From assembly GCA_035946575.1 (NCBI GenBank), contig DASYZG010000032.1, forward strand, positions 1 through 64,000: a stretch of DNA of 64,000 bases, read 5' to 3'. This document shows, piece by piece, positions 36,569 through 44,880 of the stretch. A program made the position numbers and the translations under genes. The DNA is from Gp13-AA77 sp035946575. Its GTDB lineage: Bacteria; Acidobacteriota; Terriglobia; UBA7540. A model generated the notes under the pieces. It was not told where the DNA came from. It made no database searches and saw nothing but the letters and a program-made list of their open reading frames with translations. Positions within the stretch are counted from its first letter, which is position 1, and the number at the start of each line of letters is the position of its first letter.

Positions 36569-37927
36569 TCACAATCCTCCCACGAATCGTCCCGGCGTCA
36601 AAGTCGACTTCGGATCCCAGGCCGCTTTCAGGCTTCGCATGGTTTCGAAATCGTCGCCCGGCGGGCCCCAGACGTCCAGCTTCGACTTAAGATCATGAGG
36701 GCAATGGGCCACGACCGTGCTGCCGCCAAGAGTCGCGGCTGCGCGCCGCAATTTCTCAATCGTCGCAAGACTCGGGATTCGGGGCTCGGGGTTCGGGCTG
36801 AAACCCACTTCGACCACGCCCACGCCAAGCTGCGCCGCCCCTGCCAGTTGCCAGCCGTCATCGCGGCCTTCCGCCTCGGTGCGCTCCAGGAAGTCTTCAG
36901 CGGCGGCGATGGGAAGCGCGGCCCGGAGCACGCACGCAGCATGGCATTCGCGTGTGACCCAATTCCCGAAATCCGCGACCCGAGCCCACACGCCGCGCGC
37001 CGCGGAATCCTCCCTGCGGTTGATCGTGGCATTGATACCGGCCGCGAGCGCGCCCAGTTCGGTTTGATACCTGGTCAGGACGCGCTCAGAGCCGCCTGCC
37101 TCGACCACGATCTCAGGCCCGGAACTCTCAACGCCCTCCCCACCGCCCGAGTCCGCCAAGGTGCGAGCGGCGGCGTTCAGCAGCACCGCGCGCAGCGGTC
37201 GCAGCGGCGAGGCGAGCAGGCGCCGGCGGAATTCGCGGGCGGACGCGAATGATTCCATTTCGATTGTCCAGGTGGTCCGAGTTGCGATTCGCGGATAGAG
37301 CTTGAGCGTCGCCTCGACGATCACGCCTAGGGTGCCGTAGGAGCCGATGAGAAGTTTAGCCAGATCGTAACCGGCGACGTTTTTCACCACGCGTCCGCCG
37401 GTTTTGACGATCTTTCCTTCGGGCGTGGCGATTTTCATCCCGAGAACCATGTCGCGCGGGCCGCCATAGCGCAGCCGCAGCGGCCCTGCGGAATTCGCCG
37501 CCAGAATGCCGCCGATTGTGGCGCGATCTCCGCCCGCGGGATCGAGCGGCAGCCACAACCGATGCTCGCCCAGCATCTGCTGCAACATGCCCAGGGTCAT
37601 CCCGGGCTCGACGCTCGCCACCAGATCGTCGGGCTCGTAGTAGGTGGCCCGATTCAGGTCACGCAGGCAAAGAGCCGCATCGTAGCGCTGTGGTGGTGCT
37701 CCTAGGCCGAGTTTGGTCCCGTTTCCGCAGGGAATGACGGCGAGGCCGCGAGCCGCCGCATACTTCAGCATCTCGGCCACTTGCTCTGGCGTCGAAGGGC
37801 GCAGGGCACACGAGGGCGTCACGCCGTCCACCGCATATGCGGCGCATATCTCCGGCGCGACCGATCCGCGGTCGCCGCTGGCGATCGAAGTGAAATCCAT
37901 CGCGACTCCTGTTGCTACTGCGCTCAT
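36569..37927 (-). CDS. glcE: Glycolate oxidase FAD-binding subunit GlcE
   Basis: 452 residues; ATG 37927 overlaps the stop of the upstream PIN-toxin gene (TGATG), implying coupled translation. A later in-frame ATG nine codons on is possible. FAD-binding type 4 domain: STPEQVAEMLKYAAARGLAVIPCGNGTKLG, the GG-containing DPAGGDRATIGGILAANSAGPLRLRYG loop and NVAGYDLAKLLIGSYGTLGVI. The C-terminal half is the GlcE-type substrate domain, ending LDVWGPPGDDFETMRSLKAAWDPKSTLTPGRFVGGL. It partners with GlcD and GlcF to oxidise glycolate to glyoxylate. At 452 residues it is longer than the E. coli subunit (about 350). Confidence 0.9.
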   Translation of the reverse strand: MSAVATGVAMDFTSIASGDRGSVAPEICAAYAVDGVTPSCALRPSTPEQVAEMLKYAAARGLAVIPCGNGTKLGLGAPPQRYDAALCLRDLNRATYYEPDDLVASVEPGMTLGMLQQMLGEHRLWLPLDPAGGDRATIGGILAANSAGPLRLRYGGPRDMVLGMKIATPEGKIVKTGGRVVKNVAGYDLAKLLIGSYGTLGVIVEATLKLYPRIATRTTWTIEMESFASAREFRRRLLASPLRPLRAVLLNAAARTLADSGGGEGVESSGPEIVVEAGGSERVLTRYQTELGALAAGINATINRREDSAARGVWARVADFGNWVTRECHAACVLRAALPIAAAEDFLERTEAEGRDDGWQLAGAAQLGVGVVEVGFSPNPEPRIPSLATIEKLRRAAATLGGSTVVAHCPHDLKSKLDVWGPPGDDFETMRSLKAAWDPKSTLTPGRFVGGL

Positions 37928-38352
37928 CAGAACGTCACGCGCAGCCCCTCCGCGGCTGCCAATCTGCGCGGCCGGATATCAAAGGTCAGAAAGGCCTCCG
38001 CATCCATGGCGAGAGCCGCGGCAACGTGGAGAATGTCCAGCGAGCGTGCTCCGGTCCTGGCGGTGTGGCGCTCCGCCAGTCTGACTGAGCGGGCAAAGGC
38101 GTCGGCGGGCAGGGGCTTGAGGGGCCAGCGGTTGAGGTCACGCTCGAAATCGTGCCGCGCCGCGCGGGCCTCGCCGGCGCTGATATAGCGGCGGAAGACC
38201 GCCAATTCCATCGCGTTCACCAACTCGAGTTCGTGCAGCGCCGTAAGGATGAACACCGGCCGGAGCCTCAGCGCGAGTGAGCGAGCAACCCGGCTGTGAA
38301 CGTCGACGACATAGAGCGAAAACAGAAAACTGGTGTCTGCGTAGGCATTCAT
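37927..38352 (-). CDS. PIN-domain toxin (VapC-like ribonuclease)
   Basis: 141 residues. The PIN acidic residues are visible: Asp6 in YADTSFLFSLY, Glu in HELELVNAMEL (about 41-43), Asp106 in SLDILHVAAAL and Asp125 in FLTFDIRP. VapC proteins cleave RNA unless held by their antitoxin. The start overlaps the stop of the antitoxin gene by 4 bases (ATGA), and the stop overlaps the start of glcE by one base, so the toxin, its antitoxin and a metabolic gene are arranged as one transcript. Confidence 0.88.
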   Translation of the reverse strand: MNAYADTSFLFSLYVVDVHSRVARSLALRLRPVFILTALHELELVNAMELAVFRRYISAGEARAARHDFERDLNRWPLKPLPADAFARSVRLAERHTARTGARSLDILHVAAALAMDAEAFLTFDIRPRRLAAAEGLRVTF

Positions 38353-38594
38353 CGCTCGCCACGGTCCCAGGCTACGATCTCGGCCCCGCTTACCGGCAAC
38401 ACTTTGTTGCCGAAAATCTTCTTCTGCCGAGCTGCAAAGTCGGGGTAATCACCGGCCTCGGGCTGAGGCGGGAGCGGCACCAATTTGGCGATGGGCCGAT
38501 TCCGCTTGCGAATCACGATCTCCTCGCCCTGCCTCAGACGCGCCTCAACTTCCGAAAAGTGATAGCGAAGATCTCGAACAGTTGCTGTCTTCAT
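38349..38594 (-). CDS. Phd/YefM-type antitoxin
   Basis: 81 residues. The N-terminal MKTATVRDLRYHFSEVEARLRQGEEIVIRKRNRPIAKLVPL is the Phd/YefM DNA-binding fold; the C-terminal half (PDFAARQKKIFGNKVLPVSGAEIV) is the flexible toxin-neutralising tail. It precedes and overlaps the PIN toxin. A palindrome over a TATAAT box immediately upstream fits autoregulation. Confidence 0.88.
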   Translation of the reverse strand: MKTATVRDLRYHFSEVEARLRQGEEIVIRKRNRPIAKLVPLPPQPEAGDYPDFAARQKKIFGNKVLPVSGAEIVAWDRGER

Positions 38595-38598
38595 AGAG

Positions 38599-38613
38599 TC
38601 ACATTATATGTGA
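38599..38613 (-). promoter_or_regulatory. Promoter -10 box inside a perfect palindrome (antitoxin operator)
   Basis: TCACATTATATGTGA is a perfect 6-3-6 inverted repeat 5 bases upstream of the antitoxin ATG. On the minus strand it contains TATAAT (38603-38608), a consensus -10 box. Phd-type antitoxins bind such palindromes, so this is the likely autoregulatory operator. The short distance to ATG implies a nearly leaderless transcript. A convincing -35 box is not seen. Confidence 0.65.
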
Positions 38614-38650
38614 TGCTTTGTCGAAAATCTACGGCGGATCCACGAGCTGC

Positions 38651-40063
38651 CTAGCTCACCTGAATCCGGAGTTCACCGCAAACCTTGCCGGAGGGCAGCA
38701 CTTTCCCGGGATTCAGCAATCCGCGCGGATTGAAAAGCGACTTGATCCGCCGCATCATCTCCAGGTCGTCTTCGGAGAAAATCAGAGGCATAAGCTCGTT
38801 CTTTTCGATTCCCACGCCGTGCTCGCCCGTAATGGATCCACCCAGTTCGACGCAACGCGTCATGATGGCCTCGGCCGCCTGCACCACGCGCCTGCGCTGC
38901 TCAGGGTCGCGGCCGTCGAACAGGATCAGCGGGTGGAGATTGCCGTCACCGGCGTGGAAGATGTTGCCGATGTGCAAACCGAACCGCTGCTCAACCTCGC
39001 CGATGTAATCGAGCATCTGCACCAGGCGCGTGCGCGGGATCACCCCGTCCTGCACGTAATAATTGGGCGCGAGGCGCCCGATGGCGCCAAAGGCGTTCTT
39101 GCGCCCGCGCCAGAGCAGATCGCGTTCTTCGGAACTCCGGGCGGTGCGAATGCTGCGGGCGTGATTCCCGGCGGCGATGGCCTCAAGTTCGAGCGCGGTC
39201 TCTTCCACCTCTTCCTTCAGACCTTCGAGCTCGAGAAGCAGCACCGCGGCGGCGTCCAGAGGAAAGCCCGCGTGGGTGGCGGCTTCGATCGCGCGCAGCA
39301 TGAAGCCGTCCATCATTTCCAGCGCCGCCGGTGTGATGCCGCGCGCCGTCACCGCCGCCACCGTGGCGGTAGCGTCCCGCACCTGATCGTAGACCGCCAG
39401 CAGGGTCTTGACGGCTTCCGGCAGACGCGTGAGCCGGACGGTGATCCCGGTTACAATTCCCAGGGTGCCTTCCGAACCCACCATGAGCCCGGTGAGATCA
39501 TAGCCCGGCCGATCCCAGTGGGGCGCGCCGGTGTGGATCACGCTGCCGTCCGGCAGGACGACCTCGAGGCCGAGGACGTGGTTCGTGGTCACGCCCGCGC
39601 ACAGCGTATGCGGACCGCCGGAGTTCTCCGCTACATTGCCACCCAGCGTGCAGGCCTTCTGGCTGGAAGGATCGGGGACGTAGCAGTATCCCTGGTCGGC
39701 CACGGCCAGCGAGAGGTCAAAATTGACCACCCCGGGCTGCACGCGCGCGCGTTCGTTCTCGATATCAATATCGAGGATTTTTTTCATGCGCGCCAGCGAC
39801 ACGATCATGCCGGATTCGATCACCACCGCGCCGCCGCTCAATCCCGTGCCCGCCCCGCGCGCGATCACGGGCACACCTGAGCCGGCCGCAAGCCTGACGA
39901 TCGCTGAGACCTCTTCGGTGCTTTCCGGGAAGACGACGGCGTCGGGCACACGGCGCGATGAAAGCGCGTCGTACTCGTAGAGCATCAGATCGTCCGGGTT
40001 TGAGAGGACGCGGTCGGACGAGGTGATGCGGCGCAGCGACCGTGCGAGATCAGAGGCAGCCAT
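38651..40063 (-). CDS. glcD: Glycolate oxidase FAD-linked subunit GlcD
   Basis: 470 residues, the usual length. FAD type 4 domain motifs: PDAVVFPESTEEVSAIVRLA, VIARGAGTGLSGGA, VQPGVVNFDLSLAV, DPSSQKACTLGGNVAENSGGPHTLCAG and GYDLTGLMVGSEGTLGIVT. The cap domain has the metal/substrate motifs GNIFHAGDGNLHP and GEHGVGIEKNELMP, typical of GlcD/D-lactate dehydrogenases, and it ends FNPRGLLNPGKVLPS. It precedes the TA pair, glcE and glcF on the same strand. D-lactate is an alternative substrate, but the GlcE and GlcF partners favour glycolate. Confidence 0.93.
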   Translation of the reverse strand: MAASDLARSLRRITSSDRVLSNPDDLMLYEYDALSSRRVPDAVVFPESTEEVSAIVRLAAGSGVPVIARGAGTGLSGGAVVIESGMIVSLARMKKILDIDIENERARVQPGVVNFDLSLAVADQGYCYVPDPSSQKACTLGGNVAENSGGPHTLCAGVTTNHVLGLEVVLPDGSVIHTGAPHWDRPGYDLTGLMVGSEGTLGIVTGITVRLTRLPEAVKTLLAVYDQVRDATATVAAVTARGITPAALEMMDGFMLRAIEAATHAGFPLDAAAVLLLELEGLKEEVEETALELEAIAAGNHARSIRTARSSEERDLLWRGRKNAFGAIGRLAPNYYVQDGVIPRTRLVQMLDYIGEVEQRFGLHIGNIFHAGDGNLHPLILFDGRDPEQRRRVVQAAEAIMTRCVELGGSITGEHGVGIEKNELMPLIFSEDDLEMMRRIKSLFNPRGLLNPGKVLPSGKVCGELRIQVS

Positions 40064-40156
40064 GGGAGTTTACCGGTCGCGGACCTGCTGGGTCGCGGAC
40101 GGCCCCTTGTCTCAAATTCTATCCCAAGTCAATCCCAGCCGGGCCGCCGTAGTGCC

Positions 40157-40226
40157 TCAGTTTGGGGTGCAGGCTTCCCGGCCTGCGCCTGATCCATGAC
40201 GCAGGCAAGATGACTGCACCGCAAAC
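40157..40226. repeat. GTGCAGGC-type palindromic repeat pair
   Basis: Same composite hairpin as 32056-32124: an outer CAGTTTGGGGTGCAGG / TGCACCGCAAACTG pairing and two inner hairpins, with compensating changes in the stems. It lies between glcD and the epimerase gene and gives a spurious N-terminal extension to the latter. Confidence 0.7.
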
Positions 40227-40284
40227 TGAGGCATCGGCCGGGCCGCTCAACCCTGCGGCGGCGATCGCGTGTAAAATTACGCCC

Positions 40285-41295
40285 ATGGCTAAAGTGCTGG
40301 TTACGGGGTGCGCGGGATTCATCGGCTTTCATCTCACACGCCGGCTCCTCGAGCGCGGCAATGAGGTGGTCGGTCTCGACAGCCTGAACGAATACTACGA
40401 CGTGAATCTCAAGCGAGCGCGGCTGGCGCTGCTCGAGGCGAAAGGCAGCGATCGATTCCGTTTCGTGCGCCTGGCGCTCAACGACCGGGCGGCCATCGAG
40501 AAGCTCTTCGCTGAGGAACGCTTCCCGAGCGTGGTTCATCTCGCGGCACAGGCGGGCGTGCGCTATTCCGTGACGCATCCGCACGTGTATGCCGAGGCCA
40601 ACCTTTCCGGATTCCTGAACGTGCTGGAGGGCTGCCGCCACTCGGGCGCGGGTCACCTGCTCTTTGCTTCCTCGAGTTCCGTTTATGGCGGCAACACGCA
40701 GATGCCCTTCGCGGAGCGCGATCCCGCCGATCATCCGGTGAGCCTTTATGCCGCCACCAAGAAAGCGAACGAGCTGATGGCGCACGCCTACGCTCATCTT
40801 TACCGCCTGCCCGTGACCGGCCTGCGATTCTTCACGGTCTACGGGCCCTGGGGCCGTCCGGACATGGCGCTCTTCCTCTTCACACGCGCCATTCTGCAGG
40901 ACGAGCCTATTGAGCTCTTCAACCAGGGGCGCATGCAGCGTGACTTCACCTACGTGGACGATGCGGTTAACGCCGTGCTGCTGCTGCTTGATCGGACCGC
41001 CCGGCCCGATCCCGGTTGGAGCGATCGACGTCCCGACACCAGTTCCGCCCCCTATCGCATTTACAACATCGCCAGCCGCCGCCCTGTCGAGCTGGCGACG
41101 TTCGTCGAGATCCTGGAGCGGAAGCTCGGCAAGACCGCGCGGAAAACGCTGCTGCCGATGCAACCGGGAGACGTGCCCGCGACCTATGCCAACCTCGACG
41201 AACTGGTTCGCGACACCGGCTATCAGCCGCAGACCTCGATCGAGGACGGCATCGCCCGATTCGTCGATTGGTACCGCGAGTACTACCGCGTGTAA
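40285..41295 (+). CDS. Nucleotide-sugar epimerase (UDP-glucuronate 4-epimerase-like extended SDR)
   Basis: Start at ATG 40285 gives 336 residues that begin directly with MAKVLVTGCAGFIGFHL; the frame's upstream part is repeat sequence. Motifs: GLDSLNEYYDVNLKRARL, HLAAQAGVRYSV, SSSSVYGG, the YAATKKANE Tyr-Lys pair and RFFTVYGPWGRPDMALFLFTRAIL, all typical of UDP-glucuronate/UDP-galacturonate 4-epimerases used for capsule or LPS sugars. FTYVDDAV follows. The neighbouring genes are unrelated, so the exact substrate is inferred from motif similarity. Confidence 0.87.
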   Translation: MAKVLVTGCAGFIGFHLTRRLLERGNEVVGLDSLNEYYDVNLKRARLALLEAKGSDRFRFVRLALNDRAAIEKLFAEERFPSVVHLAAQAGVRYSVTHPHVYAEANLSGFLNVLEGCRHSGAGHLLFASSSSVYGGNTQMPFAERDPADHPVSLYAATKKANELMAHAYAHLYRLPVTGLRFFTVYGPWGRPDMALFLFTRAILQDEPIELFNQGRMQRDFTYVDDAVNAVLLLLDRTARPDPGWSDRRPDTSSAPYRIYNIASRRPVELATFVEILERKLGKTARKTLLPMQPGDVPATYANLDELVRDTGYQPQTSIEDGIARFVDWYREYYRV

Positions 41296-41324
41296 GGCCA
41301 CCGTGTGGCCTATTGAGAATCACA

Positions 41325-41398
41325 AAATGCGGTGACAATCGTTTTCGGATGCCTCCCCTCACCCGCCTGGTAGGGGCGGGTTTGAAACCCGCCCCTAC
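41325..41398 (+). repeat. Dispersed repeat copy plus GGGGCGGGTTT palindrome
   Basis: 41325-41372 repeats the 6667-6720 block (ACAAAATGCGGTGACAATCG). It is followed by a GTAGGGGCGGG / CCCGCCCCTAC palindrome with GAAA at its centre. Confidence 0.65.
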
Positions 41399-41403
41399 GG
41401 CCC

Positions 41404-41465
41404 AAGTCACTCAATACACGCGCGGCGGCCTGAAGCCGCCGCTACACGCTTTTCAGCAGCCTGCT
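41404..41465 (+). repeat. Direct repeat flanking a two-gene cassette, copy 1
   Basis: CTCAATACACGCG, a GCGGC...GCCGCCGCTACACG palindrome and a TTTTCAGCAGCC tail. A similar unit lies in the same orientation at 43458-43525, so the two bracket the CAP-domain and phosphoesterase genes. Confidence 0.6.
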
Positions 41466-42072
41466 AGCGTGGGAAAGCGCCTCTCAGACTTGCGGCGGGC
41501 TTCATGAAGTCTTGCGTGATGTACAGCTCGCCGCCCGGTCCGGCCGCGATGCCCACGCCTACCTCGGTGAATTTGGAGCTGAGGATATTGGAGCGATGGT
41601 TCCGGACGCCGGGCGGTTCCCTCATAAAAGCGGACTCGGCGCGGTTTACACTTATGTCCGTGGCGATGTTCTCGCCGGCTGCCTGCCAGACGATACCGGC
41701 CGCTTTCAGGCGCATTCCCGGGGAGCGACCCTCCGGGTCCACATGGCCGAAGTATCCGTGTGACACCATGTCGCGGGAGTGTGCGCGGGCGACGGCGGCC
41801 ACTTGATCGTTCCAGCGCAAGGGCGGCAGGGGCTGGCCGGCCGGACTGGAGTTCGCGGCGCGATCGCGGTTGATGAGCTCGTACATCTCCCTTTCCATGG
41901 CCGCGAAGGGGTGGGAAGCGGGCACGGTCGAGGCCCTGTGTTCGCCAAAGTGGTGCCACCCGCTCGACGGCTCCTGTCTGGATTGAGCCTGCGCTCGCGC
42001 TGCCAGGGATGAGCTGATCAGTGCCGGCAGAGCTGCTGCGATGATGATGGGTATTATGACCGGATGATTCAC
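41464..42072 (-). CDS. Secreted CAP-domain (SCP/PR-1-like) protein
   Basis: The best start is GTG 42072, which places a signal peptide at once (VIIPIIIAAALPALISSSLAARAQA); longer in-frame starts overlap the divergent phosphoesterase gene. 202 residues. The CAP domain has MYELINRDRAANSSPAGQPLPPLRWNDQVAAVARAHSRDMVSHGYFGHVDPEGRSPGMRLKAAG, GENIA and HRSNILSSKFTEVGVGIA, including the conserved His and Glu. Bacterial CAP proteins are secreted, with poorly known roles. The last residues overlap the flanking repeat. Start confidence is moderate. Confidence 0.82.
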   Translation of the reverse strand: MNHPVIIPIIIAAALPALISSSLAARAQAQSRQEPSSGWHHFGEHRASTVPASHPFAAMEREMYELINRDRAANSSPAGQPLPPLRWNDQVAAVARAHSRDMVSHGYFGHVDPEGRSPGMRLKAAGIVWQAAGENIATDISVNRAESAFMREPPGVRNHRSNILSSKFTEVGVGIAAGPGGELYITQDFMKPAASLRGAFPR

Positions 42073-42200
42073 AACCGCCAAACCTGGACCTCGAATTCCC
42101 CTCACGTGCGACTTGCCTCGCTCCCCCTGCAAACTGGAACCAGGCGAATTGAGATATGCTCTCAGGGAGGCAAAAACCAAACTGAACTCCCGAGGTTGGC

Positions 42201-43316
42201 ATGATAGCATTCAAGGCGATTTCACCTGGTAATCTTCTTGGCGCCGCCGTCGTCGTCGTGATCGTGGCCAGTTTATCCGGAACCCTTGCCGCGCAATCCG
42301 GCGGCTCCTGGCGCTTCGCGTTCTCCGGCGACTCCCGCAATTGCGGAGACGTGGTGATGCCCGCGATCGCGGCGGGCGCCAAGGCCGGCGGGGCCGCGTT
42401 CTTCTGGCATCTTGGCGACGATCGCGCCACCTACGACTTTGATCAGGACTACCGCGCGCTGCATCCCAAGGCAACGATCGCGCAGTACGAGGCCCAGGCC
42501 TGGCCTGACTTCATCGAGCATCAGCTCAACCCTTTCGGGAACATGCCCGTTTACCTCGCCATCGGCAATCATGAGACGATTCCGCCCCACTCGCGCGTGG
42601 ACTGGATGATTCAGTTTGCCGACTGGCTGCTGACGCCAACGATCGAAGCCCAGCGCCTTGCCGACGATGCTTCCGATCACCAGCTTCGCACCTACTATCA
42701 CTGGATCGAGCGCGGTGTGGATTTCATCACCCTCGACAACGCCACCCCCGACCAGTTTGACTCCGCCCAGCTCGCCTGGCTTCAAAAGGTATTGAGCCGC
42801 GACACGGCCAATCCGGCGGTGCGCTCCGTAGTGCTCGGGATGCACGAGGCGCTGCCCGACAGCATCTCCTCCGGACACAGCATGAACGAGTCTCCTGCCG
42901 GCACCCAAAGCGGACGCCAGGTGTACACCGAACTGCTCCAGCTTCAACAGGCTTCGGGCAAGCACGTATACGTCCTGGCAAGCCACTCGCATTTTGTGAT
43001 GAGCAATGTTTACGCCACAGCCTGCCGCAAGCCTCAGGACGTGCTGTCCGGTTGGATTGTGGGTACGGGCGGAGCCGTCCGCTACCGCCTTCCCAAAGAC
43101 CTGGCCGGGTCCGGGGTCCATCAGACGGACGTCTACGGCTACGCGCTCGCCACGGTCGGGCAGGACGGTAACATTGAGTTCGAGTTCAAGCAGATTAATC
43201 CCTCGGATATCCCGCCCGCGACGGTGCAGGAATTCGGGCAAGCTACCGTCGACGCCTGCTTCAGTGATAACAAGACGGAGTACGTGCCCCGGGGTGCGGT
43301 CTGTGAGAAGCAGTAG
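42201..43316 (+). CDS. Secreted metallophosphoesterase
   Basis: 371 residues with a signal peptide (LLGAAVVVVIVASLSGTLAAQ). Calcineurin-like motifs: FAFSGDSRNCGD, WHLGDDRA, AIGNHETIP, VVLGMHEALPD and VLASHSHFVMSN. GSGVHQTDVYGYALATV is in the C-terminal sheet. It is divergent from the CAP-domain gene with a spacer of about 130 bases, so they could share control. It is unrelated in its flanks to the Pro-rich phosphoesterase at 6858-8285. Substrate unknown. Confidence 0.85.
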   Translation: MIAFKAISPGNLLGAAVVVVIVASLSGTLAAQSGGSWRFAFSGDSRNCGDVVMPAIAAGAKAGGAAFFWHLGDDRATYDFDQDYRALHPKATIAQYEAQAWPDFIEHQLNPFGNMPVYLAIGNHETIPPHSRVDWMIQFADWLLTPTIEAQRLADDASDHQLRTYYHWIERGVDFITLDNATPDQFDSAQLAWLQKVLSRDTANPAVRSVVLGMHEALPDSISSGHSMNESPAGTQSGRQVYTELLQLQQASGKHVYVLASHSHFVMSNVYATACRKPQDVLSGWIVGTGGAVRYRLPKDLAGSGVHQTDVYGYALATVGQDGNIEFEFKQINPSDIPPATVQEFGQATVDACFSDNKTEYVPRGAVCEKQ

Positions 43317-43457
43317 ACAGGTGCAGGGCCGGAGAGGAAAAGATCGACAGGATTCAGCCGTACAGAGCGCGGGGCGGAAGCGGAAGGTCTTCCAGACCAG
43401 CGGGCTGCTGCAAAACACAGTTTGACGAGGGTAGCGGCGAGTTTACCTCGCCATAAC

Positions 43458-43525
43458 TCCAAGACTCTCAACACGCGCTTGGCAGCATAAAGCCGCCGCT
43501 ACACGTTTTTTGGCAGCCCGTCAGC
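43458..43525 (+). repeat. Direct repeat flanking a two-gene cassette, copy 2
   Basis: Like 41404-41465: CTCAACACGCG, GGCAGCATAAAGCCGCCGCTACACG and a TTTTTTGGCAGCC tail. It overlaps the 3' end of the XRE gene. Confidence 0.6.
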
Positions 43526-44006
43526 GGCTTTCTCCAGCAACAAGCTCGACGTCCACATCGGAAGTCTCACGCGCCGTCAGTTTGGCGAAGGTACGGCCGC
43601 CAGAGGAGAAGGCACCCGGGCGCGGGCCGGGCTTGCGAGCCGGGTTCCCAACCGCCTTTGGCAAGTGCCTGTCGACGGACTCGGCCAGAGAGAGAATAAG
43701 ATCCTGGTTGCGGACGTCCATGCGTCCAAAAAGATCCACCAGCCGCTCTTCGCGCGAGTCGAGGGAGCGCATCGCGCCGCGATTGGTGGCACCAGGCGGC
43801 AGGCTTTGGCCGTCTTCCAGGAAGAACTGATACAGCTCCGCGTCAAGTGCCCACGCCCACCTTTGCAGCGTTTCCAGGCTGGGCACGATCCGGCCGGTTT
43901 CGACGCGCGACAAATGAGAACCGTGCATGCCCGTTCGTTCCTGAACGTCGCCGAGCGATAGTCCCTTGGACTTCCGCAGGCTTCTGAGGCGTTGTCCGAT
44001 GTTCAT
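43521..44006 (-). CDS. XRE-family helix-turn-helix regulator
   Basis: 161 residues from ATG 44006, which has GGAGAAG upstream; a longer open frame adds 63 atypical residues. MNIGQRLRSLRKSKGLSLGDVQERTGMHGSHLSRVETGRIVPSLETLQRWAWALD is a classic lambda-repressor-type HTH (residues 1-60). The rest has a helical segment (LDSREERLVDLFGRMDVRNQDLILSLAESVDRHL) and a Pro/Gly-rich tail. Target genes unknown. It lies about 250 bases downstream of the kinase/regulator operon on the same strand but is not clearly part of it. Confidence 0.85.
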   Translation of the reverse strand: MNIGQRLRSLRKSKGLSLGDVQERTGMHGSHLSRVETGRIVPSLETLQRWAWALDAELYQFFLEDGQSLPPGATNRGAMRSLDSREERLVDLFGRMDVRNQDLILSLAESVDRHLPKAVGNPARKPGPRPGAFSSGGRTFAKLTARETSDVDVELVAGESR

Positions 44007-44253
44007 GCGGTCTTCTCCAATCCGTTTGATCTGAGGAGTGTCCGAGGTCCTGCCGATAACAACGCCCGGCACCTTGCGCCTCGCTATCGTACGCGGACTC
44101 CTGAGGAGATCTTGGCCTTGCGGAGAGACGCTCGCTGGCTTCCCTCTGACCTGTACTGATACCGCGCGCCCCCCTCTCCTGCGCACGGTGTCCAAGACGA
44201 ATAGAGATGCAACATAGCTCGCGGCCGGGATGCGGGTCTATTGGACTTTGGTC

Positions 44254-44880
44254 CTAATCGGGGTTGGGCGGGCGAATTCCGAGCTTTTCGCCCATGCGGA
44301 CCAGGTCAGCGAGCGAGGACGCCCGCATCTTGTGCATCACCTGCCCGCGATGGACCTTGATGGTCTTTTCGCTCGTCCCGAGCCGGACCGCGATCTGCTT
44401 GTTGAGCATGCCGCTGGTGACCAGGGGAAAGACTTCCCGCTCGCGGGCCGTCAGCGAATCGTAGCCCTGCCGGAGCGCCCCCATTTCCCTGCGATGCTCC
44501 CGGGCCGCCCGGCTTAATTTGATGCCCTGCTCGATGGCCCGCAGAAGGTCCTGGTCACGGAACGGCTTGGTGAGGAACTCCACGGCGCCAGCCTTGATGG
44601 CTCGAACCGTCATGGGGATGTCGCCATGGCCGGTGACAAAGACGATGGGCAGATCGTCCCGAGCCTGGCTCAGTTCCTGCTGCAGATCCATGCCGCTCAA
44701 GTCCGGCAGGCGCACGTCCAGAACCAGGCAGGCCGGTGCGTCGGGCCGGGGGGCGGCGAGGAACTCCCGGGCCGAGGGGAAAACACGGACCTCGAAGCCC
44801 GCGGCGCGAATCAGCCTCTCCAGAGCCCGCCGCACCAGCTTCTCATCCTCGACGACGAAGATGATGGGCGTCTCGCTCAT
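44254..44880 (-). CDS. FixJ/NarL-type response regulator
   Basis: 208 residues; ATG 44880 overlaps the kinase stop by 4 bases (ATGA). The receiver domain has FVVEDEK, phospho-acceptor Asp55 in LVLDVRLPDLSG, FVTGHGDIPMTV and FLTKPF, the wording of FixJ-type regulators. The LuxR-type HTH is LTAREREVFPLVTSGMLNKQIAVRLGTSEKTIKVHRGQVMHKM. It is probably phosphorylated by the PAS kinase encoded immediately upstream and controls an unknown regulon. Confidence 0.92.
   Translation of the reverse strand: MSETPIIFVVEDEKLVRRALERLIRAAGFEVRVFPSAREFLAAPRPDAPACLVLDVRLPDLSGMDLQQELSQARDDLPIVFVTGHGDIPMTVRAIKAGAVEFLTKPFRDQDLLRAIEQGIKLSRAAREHRREMGALRQGYDSLTAREREVFPLVTSGMLNKQIAVRLGTSEKTIKVHRGQVMHKMRASSLADLVRMGEKLGIRPPNPD

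Noticed and set aside
38618..39880. 420-codon plus-strand frame opposite glcD
   Set aside because: Shadow of glcD; His/Arg/Gly-rich with no domain.
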